Positions 1-5,864 of a stretch of 9,714 nucleotides of DNA are shown here, in pieces (the stretch's first letter is position 1; the number at the start of each line of letters is the position of its first letter). The stretch is from NCBI GenBank assembly GCA_937950415.1, contig CALFDL010000079.1:1-9714 (forward strand), read 5' to 3'. Under the pieces are notes generated by a model. It saw nothing but the letters and a program-made list of their open reading frames with translations, searched no databases and had not been told where the DNA came from. The translations under genes were made by a program, and so were the position numbers. Source of the DNA: an uncultured Collinsella sp. (GTDB taxonomy: Bacteria > Actinomycetota > Coriobacteriia > Coriobacteriales > Coriobacteriaceae).

Positions 1-1654
1 GGCCCTGCTCAACAGCACCAGCGCGCTCCTCGGCAGCCACCTCGCGAGCCACGCTCTCCACAGCCTCGTCCACGCGAGCCTGAACGCCCTCGCGCACGCG
101 GGTCTTGCCGCCGCGCTTAGGACGGCTCGGACGCTCGCCGTCGCCGCGACGCTCGTCACGACCGCGGTTGGAACGACCGGCCACATCACCGTAATCGTCG
201 CCGTTGCGTTTGCCGTCGCGACGCGCCTGCTCAAGCTTCTTCTTGCTCTTGGACTTGCCGCGCTTGGTCTTCTTCTTCACCTTAAAGGCCGCAGGATCGC
301 GCTCGGGGTCAACCGCGGGCGGATTGGGGCCCACATGCAGGTCGCCGGCCTCGTAGATGTCGGCGGTCTTGTCCATGAGCTTCTCGATCTCGTAGAACTC
401 ATCGACATCCTGCTCGGTCACAAACGTGATGGCCCAGCCCAGCTCGCCGGCGCGGCCCGTACGGCCAATACGGTGGATGTAGTCGGTCGGCTCGGCCGGC
501 ACGTCAAAGTTCACAACGTAGCGCACATCGCTGATGTCGATGCCGCGGGCGAGCACGTCGGTTGCCACCAGCACGTCGACGGTGCCATCACGGAAGGCAG
601 AAAGCGCACGCTCGCGCTGGGCCTGGCTGCGATTGCCGTGAATCGCGGCGGCCTTGATGCCCTTGCGCTCCAGACGACGGCAGCAGCTGTCGGCGCGGTG
701 CTTGGTTCGCATAAAGACGATGGTGCGCTCCGGACCCTCCTTCTTGAGGAACTCGGGCAACAGGTTGTTCTTGGCCTCGATGGACACCGGGAACACAAAC
801 TGATCGACGGTGTCGGCGGTCGACGTGGCGGGCGCAATCTCCACGCGAGCCGGGTCGCTCACCAGGTCGGTGATCTCACCCACGGCCTCCTCGTCGAGGG
901 TCGCCGAGAACAGCAGCGTCTGGCGCTCGGCCGGCGTCTCGCGCACAATGCGGCGGACGGCGGGCAAAAAGCCCATGTCGAGCATGCGATCGGCCTCGTC
1001 GAGCACCAGCACCTTGACCTCGTCCAGGTGGCAGGCACCCTGCTCGATCAGATCGACCAGACGGCCCGGCGTGGCGACCAGGATGTCGCAGCCGTACTTG
1101 AGGGCAGCAGTCTGCGGCTTGTAGCTCACGCCGCCCACGACGGTCACGGCGACATGGCCGGTGACGTCGGCGATCTTGCTCGCAACCTCGTCGATCTGCT
1201 GGGCAAGCTCGCGCGTGGGGGTGATGACGAGCATCACGGGGCCGCGGCCGTTGCCCTCGGGCTTTTTAGCACCGCGACGACGGTTGCGGCCGCCGCGCTC
1301 GCGCACGGGTTTGGGAGGAGCGATGTGCTCCAGATTGTTCATGGTCGGCAGCAAAAAGGCGGCCGTCTTGCCGGTGCCGGTCTGAGCGGCGGCAAGCAGG
1401 TCGCGGCCTTCGAGCACCACGGGGATCGAGCCGGCCTGCACGGGCGTCGGCGCCGTGTAGCCCAGGTTCTCGATAGCACGAAGTATCTCGTCCGAAAGTC
1501 CCAGCTCGTCAAAGGCGGGCAGGCTCTCGGTAGCGGACTCGACGGCCTGGGCAGCATTGGCTTCATCGGCCGCATCGAAGGCAGCCTGGGTCATGGCCTC
1601 GCGGGTCTCGTCCAGGATCTCGGCGTCGGTGACGTCGGACACAGAATTACGCAT
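1..1654 (-). CDS. DEAD-box ATP-dependent RNA helicase, 3' end cut by window edge
   Basis: ATP-dependent RNA helicase of the RhlE/DeaD (CsdA) type, expected in the cytoplasm in ribosome assembly or RNA turnover. The 551 visible residues contain the full helicase core: Q motif GYTAPTPVQ (65-73), Walker A AQTGTGKT (90-97), PTRELAQQ (146-153), TPGR (195-198), DEAD (219-222), SAT (250-252), VATDVLARGID (363-373) and HRIGRTGR (394-401). A basic Arg/Gly-rich insert sits at about 116-138, between Walker A and PTREL. From about 458 the protein becomes a Lys/Arg-rich tail, a probable RNA-binding extension, turning acidic/Ala-rich near the window edge; no stop is reached. The ATG at 1654 is chosen because AAGGA lies about 10 bases upstream and the N-terminus then precedes the Q motif by about 65 residues. 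The gene is divergent from the FHA gene. The family is certain; assignment to rhlE or deaD is not. Confidence 0.95.
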   Translation of the reverse strand, partial: MRNSVSDVTDAEILDETREAMTQAAFDAADEANAAQAVESATESLPAFDELGLSDEILRAIENLGYTAPTPVQAGSIPVVLEGRDLLAAAQTGTGKTAAFLLPTMNNLEHIAPPKPVRERGGRNRRRGAKKPEGNGRGPVMLVITPTRELAQQIDEVASKIADVTGHVAVTVVGGVSYKPQTAALKYGCDILVATPGRLVDLIEQGACHLDEVKVLVLDEADRMLDMGFLPAVRRIVRETPAERQTLLFSATLDEEAVGEITDLVSDPARVEIAPATSTADTVDQFVFPVSIEAKNNLLPEFLKKEGPERTIVFMRTKHRADSCCRRLERKGIKAAAIHGNRSQAQRERALSAFRDGTVDVLVATDVLARGIDISDVRYVVNFDVPAEPTDYIHRIGRTGRAGELGWAITFVTEQDVDEFYEIEKLMDKTADIYEAGDLHVGPNPPAVDPERDPAAFKVKKKTKRGKSKSKKKLEQARRDGKRNGDDYGDVAGRSNRGRDERRGDGERPSRPKRGGKTRVREGVQARVDEAVESVAREVAAEERAGAVEQG

Positions 1655-1853
1655 ATGTTGTTGTTCCTTATCTGCACGCGCTATGGGCACGGCATGCGGC
1701 CGCGCTGGCGTGCTTGGTAGTGCGCTAATACATACAAAAACGGGTGCGCACAGAGAGGACGTTGCTCAGCACGCTGGCGATCGCTTTGGCAGCCCTATCA
1801 CGCGCCGTCCAGACGCAGCAGCTCTAAGCGATGGAGCAGATTCGCCGCGGGTT

Positions 1854-1859
1854 AGTATA
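1854..1859 (-). promoter_or_regulatory. Weak -10 candidate for the helicase gene
   Basis: Read on the minus strand this is TATACT, a good -10 hexamer, in a locally AT-richer stretch. No matching -35 is visible at 16-18 bp (TTTACG lies about 21 bp away). If real, the helicase would have a 5' leader of nearly 200 nt; long leaders are known for cold-shock helicase genes of the DeaD type, so this is plausible but unproven. Confidence 0.2.
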
Positions 1860-1916
1860 CCCGTACTCCGTATGCCCCCACGTAAACCACAGATGACGGA
1901 GCAGGTCTGGGCCAAT

Positions 1917-1975
1917 TGTCTCAATCTGTAACAATTACGGAGCAAAACCGGGCCCAAATGTTACAGAACAAGACA
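1917..1975. repeat. 59-bp palindromic repeat, single copy (unit 1)
   Basis: The left arm TGTCTCAATCTGTAACA (1917-1933) and right arm TGTTACAGAACAAGACA (1959-1975) are inverted copies matching at 14 of 17 positions, around a 25-base centre. Arm length, centre length and sequence equal those of the four-unit array at 5414-5713. The centre is closest to that of the third array unit counting this copy as the first in the window apart (unit at 5575-5633; about 17 of 25 identical, sharing AAAAC and GGGCC blocks). It lies about 65 bp upstream of the FHA-gene -10 box. Function unknown. Confidence 0.85.
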
Positions 1976-2040
1976 GAGTGGGATTTCCGTCCAGTCCAAA
2001 CCAAATCTCTCGCTCTTCCTGCAATTTCGAACATGTGGCC

Positions 2041-2046
2041 TATAAT
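2041..2046 (+). promoter_or_regulatory. -10 box TATAAT, likely FHA-gene promoter
   Basis: A perfect TATAAT in a stretch with GC content well below the genes. The -35 is poor: TTCCTG at 2016-2021 gives a long 19-bp spacer. Transcription would start near 2053 and leave a leader of about 100 nt before the GTG start at 2154. A second AT-rich hexamer (TATATT, 2065-2070) is a weaker alternative. Confidence 0.45.
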
Positions 2047-2140
2047 GTTGCTTTGGTTACGCTATATATTGCGCAACCATTTAATACGTCGCCCACCGGG
2101 GGCCATTAATTCCCATCGCCTTATTGGCTAGGAAGCAATC

Positions 2141-2148
2141 AAAGGAGG
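2141..2148 (+). promoter_or_regulatory. Ribosome binding site AAAGGAGG that fixes the GTG start
   Basis: AAAGGAGG followed by T is a near-perfect match to the anti-Shine-Dalgarno sequence, with TATCC between it and GTG at 2154. It lies inside any reading frame started at the TTG at 2124, which has no ribosome binding site. This makes GTG 2154 the start. Confidence 0.85.
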
Positions 2149-2153
2149 TATCC

Positions 2154-3116
2154 GTGGCAGCAGAGACACCTTGCTCGGTCCTCTATAACGATATTCGCTC
2201 GTTCGGCGGTCTTAGACATCTCGAGATCGCCCGAATGCTCATCAATGGAAACTCTTATCTCGGCAGTACCCTGCTCGAGAAATGCTCTTCCAACCGCTCG
2301 TATCTCACCCGTTACATCGTCCATCGCAAGCCTGACCAGTGCGCGCCCGCCATCTACAGCGACTTTACCGTCACCACGCTCAACCTTTCCGCGGCAATCT
2401 GCAGCAAGCTCGGCGGCGGCGAGTCCGCCTATCAGGCAATCGCCGAGCACTATCGCGGCCCGGCCGCCAACGAAATGATGTCGGCTCTCGCCAGCTACAA
2501 GCTGGACAGCCGCCTATATGCAAATGCCCTCAATCGCATCGACAACTTTGACGGCAATGCCGTGCGCGAGAAAAGCACGCTTTACCTTATGCTCTTTGTG
2601 GCAACGGGGGCGCTCGCTGACCCCATCCAAGGCGTGGCCACCGTCGAGCGCTTTTGCGACAGCAAGACAGGCGGGCACTTTGGCACCACCGAAACTACCG
2701 TCGGACGTGGCTTTATGAGCAGCCTGGAGCAGCCGCACACCGTCGCTCCCAACCTCGGTCTGCTCAGAACCCATGCCGACAACTGCGCCGACATGCAAAT
2801 CCATCCCCTCACACGCGATCCGCGCGGCACCGTGATTGGTTCTTTGCCCAAAACCTCGCCCAGCATCACCGATGTAGGCGCCGACGCCTCGCGCGAGCAT
2901 CTTCGTATTTGGCTCGAGGGTGAGCACTGGTACGCCCAGGGCCTTGGGTCGACCAACGGCACAGTGCTCGAATCGGGCGCGGGCGACGGCGATATCGTAA
3001 TCGAGCCGCCGCGCGACCAACGCGAGCCCGGCAAAGTCTATCCCCCGGTGGAAATCGAAAACAGCGACAGGCTCCATCTGGGTCTCTACACGACATTCCT
3101 TGTCATTGTGGACTAG
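2154..3116 (+). CDS. FHA-domain protein (phosphothreonine reader)
   Basis: A 320-residue protein starting at GTG. The C-terminal third (about 222-318) is an FHA domain: RGTVIGS (224-230) forms the first conserved strand, SREH (246-249) and STNGT (266-270) are the two phosphopeptide-binding loops, and the fold closes with a Leu/Ile-rich strand ending VIVD. FHA domains bind phosphothreonine, so a Thr-phosphorylated partner is expected, most simply the kinase encoded next. Residues 1-220 match no family I recognise; they look mostly helical, with scattered Cys (for example in TPCSVL and LEKCSSN), and may be a helical scaffold. No signal peptide or membrane segment is seen, so it should be cytoplasmic. 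The kinase gene begins 171 bp downstream in the same direction. The FHA call is firm; the partner is inferred from position. Confidence 0.88.
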   Translation: MAAETPCSVLYNDIRSFGGLRHLEIARMLINGNSYLGSTLLEKCSSNRSYLTRYIVHRKPDQCAPAIYSDFTVTTLNLSAAICSKLGGGESAYQAIAEHYRGPAANEMMSALASYKLDSRLYANALNRIDNFDGNAVREKSTLYLMLFVATGALADPIQGVATVERFCDSKTGGHFGTTETTVGRGFMSSLEQPHTVAPNLGLLRTHADNCADMQIHPLTRDPRGTVIGSLPKTSPSITDVGADASREHLRIWLEGEHWYAQGLGSTNGTVLESGAGDGDIVIEPPRDQREPGKVYPPVEIENSDRLHLGLYTTFLVIVD

Positions 3117-3130
3117 CACGGACAGCGATC

Positions 3131-3155
3131 GGAAGACGGTCGCCGTCCGTCTTTC
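3131..3155 (+). terminator. Possible weak terminator after the FHA gene
   Basis: GGAAGACGG (3131-3139) can pair with CCGTCTTTC (3147-3155) over 9 positions, one of them G-U, with a 7-base loop, 15 bases after the FHA stop codon. What follows is pyrimidine-rich (GTCTTCTACCTTCT) rather than a clean T run, so termination is probably partial if it occurs. A shorter competing stem (GACGG/CCGTC) is also possible. Confidence 0.35.
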
Positions 3156-3194
3156 GTCTTCTACCTTCTGCGTCGTAAACGACAATACTCAGCG

Positions 3195-3255
3195 GTATAC
3201 GTGGGCAGTGTGGCTATCATGGTACTTTACAGATATCCACACTGCCCACGTATAC
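3195..3255. repeat. Perfect 19-bp inverted repeat before the kinase gene
   Basis: GTATACGTGGGCAGTGTGG (3195-3213) and its exact reverse complement (3237-3255) flank a 23-base centre. The right arm ends 32 bp before the kinase ATG. There is no T run on either strand, so it is not a standard terminator. It brackets the putative -35 and overlaps the putative -10 of the kinase promoter, which suits an operator for a dimeric regulator or a DNA loop; an RNA hairpin in read-through transcript from the FHA gene is the alternative. Confidence 0.85.
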
Positions 3256-3256
3256 G
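3226..3256 (+). promoter_or_regulatory. Candidate kinase promoter inside the inverted repeat
   Basis: TTTACA (3226-3231, 5 of 6 to the -35 consensus) lies in the loop of the inverted repeat. A -10-like TATACG (3251-3256) follows at 19 bp, or CGTATA (3249-3254) at 17 bp; both fall in the right arm. Transcription would start about 25 bases before the ATG, so the kinase could be expressed independently of the FHA gene. The -10 match is mediocre. Confidence 0.35.
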
Positions 3257-3287
3257 CGCAGCAACCCATGCTAGACAAAGGAACGCC

Positions 3288-5372
3288 ATGGATACTACCG
3301 ATAGCGCCTATGGCGACAAACTCATCCGTCTTGACACGTTCGACACCGCCGTGGCGGTCGACCCCAGCGCCGAGGACGACGCCAAGCGTCGGTTTATGAC
3401 GCTTATTCTCCAGACGGCCCACCGCAACAACGGCAACATCGGGCACGTGCTGCGCGCGACCAACACGAGCGGCGAGGTCTTTGCCGTCAAGCTACTCAAG
3501 GACAACGCCATCCTTTCCGACCAGACGCCCGACCGCTCCGCCGAGCAATCGGCCGCGCATCTGGCCAACACTGCCGCGCTGTTCGAGGAATACCGTCATC
3601 TGTGTACCGTCTCGCACCTGCGCGGATTTCCGCGCGTCTATGGCTACGGATCGTGCGAGGACGACCCGCTTATCCTCATGGAGTGGGTCGAGGGCACCTC
3701 ACTCAAGCAGGCGCTGCCCCTGCTTCCTCACGACGCCTCGGGCGGGCTGACCACCCAGATGGTCGCCGCCGTCGGAAACGCCGTGCTTCGTGCGCTCTTG
3801 ATGACCCAAGGCCTTGTGAATCCGGTCGTCCATCGCGACCTGTCGCCTGCCAATATCATGTTCCGCACCACCAGCCGAACGCTCGAGCAGCAGATTGCCG
3901 ATTGCTCCTTTGACCCCTGCCTCATCGACATGGGCTCCGCGACCATGGCCCTCGGCGACGACACGATCACCCGGCGCGCCGACATCTGGCGTTTTGCCAC
4001 ACCCGCATACGCCGCGCCCGAGATGCTCACGCAGGATATCGAAGGCATCGCGGCCCTTCGCCGGTCGCCGGCAATCGACGTCTATGCGCTTTCGAGCATT
4101 CTGTACCAGCTCTATAGCGGTCGCAAACCGTTCGATGTCGAGTCGACGGGTGCCGCGGCAACCGGCTCGTTCTACCTCATAAAGACCAAGACCAAGCCGG
4201 CGCCGCTCGAGCCACGCTGCGAGGGCGACAAGGCGCTTGTCCAGATCATCATGAAAGGCATCTCGGTCGAACAGGGCGATCGCCCTACCGAGCAGCAGAT
4301 GCTCGAGGTGCTCTCGACGTACCTCCCCGCTGCAGAATCAGAGGACCGCGAGGGCGCAGGAGACGAGGCCGCAATTGATATCGATTCTGGCACGCACCTT
4401 AAGGTCGACGTCGCCGGCGAGCGCGCACGAGAGATCCTGGAGCAGGCCCGTCACGATGCTATGACCCGCCGCCGCTTTGTCATCGGCGGCGTCGTTGCAG
4501 CCGTTGCGGGGCTCGGCGTTATCGGGGCGGCAACCCATGGCTTTGGCATCCCCGACTACCTGGACGGCATCCGCGATTCGCTTGACGACTACACCTGGGA
4601 TCAGCTGCAGGAGATTTCGCTCAAGATAAAGGCCGCCGAGACCCGTAGCGAGGCACGCGAGATTGCCAAGCGCTACCACCTGCTCGACACTGATGGGCAT
4701 ATCCCCTATCCGTGCACCAAGCGTGTGAAGCTCGCCAACGGGCTGGAGGTCGGCGCGCAGCTTGTGGGCATCCGTCACGATGAGCTTCTGGACGGAACGG
4801 GCAAAGCCGGGCTGACGTTTATGTTCGACGCGGGTATTGCCGAGCGCGATGCTGCGACTGAACCGCCGAGCGCCGGCTGGGCAGATTGCGAGCTGCGAGA
4901 ATGGCTCGACGGCGACGGCCTTAAGCTGCTGCCCAACGAGTTGCGCGCGCTCATCAAGTCTGTCAAAAAGATCTCGAATAACGTTGGCGCCGCCAGAAGC
5001 GCTTCGTGTCTGAGCGAGTTGCCCGCAACCCTTTGGCTGCCCGCCATGGTCGAGCTGTGCGGTACGCAACCGCCCGATTCGTTTGCCAAGGACTTTCACT
5101 ACCTGGCCGACATCTATAACGGCGAGGGCAAGGAGTACCAACTCTTCCGCGAGCTCAAGGTGAGTCCGTATTCCACGAACGAGACGTTGGTTCGCCAGTG
5201 GAAGGGCAAGGACACCTGTTGGTGGGAGCGCACGGTGAGCCCCGACACATCGGAGAGCGAAGGCACGCTCTATATGAACCGCGTGGGGCACGACGGCGAC
5301 GTCTTTACGTACGCAACGCCTGCGGAAAAGCCAAACAAGCTAACCTGTGTGATCCCCGGGTTCTGTATCTAG
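3288..5372 (+). CDS. Transmembrane Hanks-type Ser/Thr kinase with DUF6273-like exported domain
   Basis: A 694-residue protein. ATG 3288 is chosen for AAAGGA a few bases upstream; an in-frame GTG at 3201 would put the promoter and inverted repeat inside the gene. Kinase domain (about 45-345): Gly-rich loop region, FAVK with ATP-contacting Lys68, catalytic HRDLSPAN (182-189, Asp184, Asn189), DMG (214-216) in place of DFG, TPAYAAPE (238-245), IDVYALSSILYQLYSG (263-278) and DRPT (331-334). An acidic linker leads to one membrane segment (about 397-415) just after TRRR (393-396), so the kinase is inside and the C-terminus outside. The exported part (about 465-694) resembles DUF6273: W531 with LREWL (536-540), LPNELRALI (548-556), TLWLPAMVEL (581-590), CWWERTVS (644-651) and a VIPGF end. 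It is probably a ligand- or wall-sensing kinase acting with the upstream FHA protein. Key catalytic residues are present, so it should be active; its signal is unknown. Confidence 0.92.
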   Translation: MDTTDSAYGDKLIRLDTFDTAVAVDPSAEDDAKRRFMTLILQTAHRNNGNIGHVLRATNTSGEVFAVKLLKDNAILSDQTPDRSAEQSAAHLANTAALFEEYRHLCTVSHLRGFPRVYGYGSCEDDPLILMEWVEGTSLKQALPLLPHDASGGLTTQMVAAVGNAVLRALLMTQGLVNPVVHRDLSPANIMFRTTSRTLEQQIADCSFDPCLIDMGSATMALGDDTITRRADIWRFATPAYAAPEMLTQDIEGIAALRRSPAIDVYALSSILYQLYSGRKPFDVESTGAAATGSFYLIKTKTKPAPLEPRCEGDKALVQIIMKGISVEQGDRPTEQQMLEVLSTYLPAAESEDREGAGDEAAIDIDSGTHLKVDVAGERAREILEQARHDAMTRRRFVIGGVVAAVAGLGVIGAATHGFGIPDYLDGIRDSLDDYTWDQLQEISLKIKAAETRSEAREIAKRYHLLDTDGHIPYPCTKRVKLANGLEVGAQLVGIRHDELLDGTGKAGLTFMFDAGIAERDAATEPPSAGWADCELREWLDGDGLKLLPNELRALIKSVKKISNNVGAARSASCLSELPATLWLPAMVELCGTQPPDSFAKDFHYLADIYNGEGKEYQLFRELKVSPYSTNETLVRQWKGKDTCWWERTVSPDTSESEGTLYMNRVGHDGDVFTYATPAEKPNKLTCVIPGFCI

Positions 5373-5390
5373 GCGGCGGGCGTCTTGCCG

Positions 5391-5411
5391 TGACGGGACC
5401 CCTCCCCGTCA
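5391..5411 (+). terminator. Weak hairpin after the kinase gene
   Basis: TGACGGG (5391-5397) pairs with CCCGTCA (5405-5411) around a 7-base loop, 18 bases after the kinase stop. No T run follows; the first repeat unit of the array starts within the next few bases. It may be a weak terminator, or the repeat units themselves may end the transcript. Confidence 0.3.
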
Positions 5412-5413
5412 AT

Positions 5414-5713
5414 TGTCTCGATCTGTAACACTAACTCGGCAGATACAGGTCTAGATGTTACAGAACGAGACATTTGAGTTGACCGCGGTCGGTCTGTCTC
5501 GATCTGTAACAGTTAGAGGTCATATTTGGTGCTAGATGTTACAGAACGAGACATTGAGTTTCCTGCCAACTGTTTGTCTTGATCTGTAACAAATACTCGG
5601 TAAAACGGGGCCTAGATGTTACAGATCGAGACGTTAGTTTTCGGCCGATTTCTATGTGTTGGTCTGTAACAGTTAGAGGTCATTTTCCCTGCTAGATGTT
5701 ACAGATTGAGATG
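5414..5713. repeat. Phased array of four 59-bp palindromic repeats
   Basis: The units are at 5414-5472, 5495-5553, 5575-5633 and 5655-5713. Each has a left arm close to TGTCTCGATCTGTAACA, a 25-base centre ending (C/T)CTAGA or GCTAGA, and a right arm close to TGTTACAGAACGAGACA. Starts are 81, 80 and 80 bp apart, with 21-22 bp between units. The half-sites are therefore alternately inverted and 38-42 bp apart, close to four helical turns. Centres alternate between two types: units 2 and 4 of the array share GTTAGAGGTCAT and GCTAGA (21 of 25 identical), while units 1 and 3 share ACTCGG. The last unit has the most diverged arms. A further degenerate half-site (ATCTGTAGC, 5752-5760) lies beyond it. 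No cas gene and no unique-spacer logic is present, so this is not CRISPR. It could be a REP-like element family, a protein-binding array, or transcribed hairpins of about 17 bp. Confidence 0.9.
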
Positions 5714-5786
5714 ATTGGTTGGGACGGTCCATCAGCCAACCAACTACCCTCATCTGTAGCGAAATGTCATATATTTCTTTCTGTAC

Positions 5787-5817
5787 TGAACACCCCCAGG
5801 GGGTATGGGTGTATAGT
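5787..5817 (+). promoter_or_regulatory. Copper operon promoter with CsoR-type operator
   Basis: TGAACA (5787-5792) and TATAGT (5812-5817) make a promoter with a 19-bp spacer. Within the spacer is the 13-bp palindrome ACCCCC-A-GGGGGT (5792-5804). GC-rich palindromes with runs of C and G flanked by AT are typical CsoR operators, and csoR is the last gene of this operon, so copper-released autorepression is expected. A start near 5824 leaves a leader of about 40 nt with AAAGGAG (5853-5859) five bases before the copA ATG. Confidence 0.75.
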
Positions 5818-5864
5818 ATCAGCTGGTTAACATTTCCGACACTACGTCACAGAAAGGAGAAGCC

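Larger units (their letters stand above)
1655..2153. other. Divergent intergenic region between helicase and FHA gene
   Basis: About 500 bases with no convincing gene. On the helicase side (1655-1740) is a GC-rich leader in which GCACGC (1674-1679) can pair with GCGTGC (1708-1713), so a stem in the helicase 5' UTR is possible. The middle holds a weak minus-strand -10 candidate. The FHA side becomes AT-richer and holds one 59-bp palindromic repeat (1917-1975), a TATAAT box (2041-2046) and the strong ribosome binding site at 2141. Short open frames crossing this stretch on both strands lack ribosome binding sites and recognisable motifs and were not called. Confidence 0.6.

Noticed and set aside
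335..1720. Long plus-strand open frame (461 codons) opposite the helicase
   Set aside because: It is antisense to a gene with every DEAD-box motif, has no ribosome binding site, and reads as a His/Leu/Gly/Ala-rich mirror of GC-rich codons.
1557..1957. Small open frames on both strands across the intergenic region upstream of the helicase
   Set aside because: Arg/Ser/Ala-rich, no ribosome binding site, no motif, partly inside the helicase gene.
2124..2153. TTG start for the FHA gene
   Set aside because: No ribosome binding site precedes it, and a near-perfect one (2141-2148) sits just before GTG 2154.
3195..3255. Rho-independent terminator at the 19-bp inverted repeat
   Set aside because: No T run after either arm on either strand, and the loop is 23 bases.
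3201..3287. Upstream GTG start for the kinase
   Set aside because: It would translate through the inverted repeat and promoter; ATG 3288 has AAAGGA upstream.
4338..5291. 317-codon minus-strand open frame opposite the kinase
   Set aside because: A shadow of the DUF6273-like region, with no ribosome binding site and no domain seen.
5414..5713. CRISPR array
   Set aside because: Spacing is regular, but each unit is a 59-bp palindrome with a semi-conserved centre, linkers are only 21-22 bp, and no cas gene is present.
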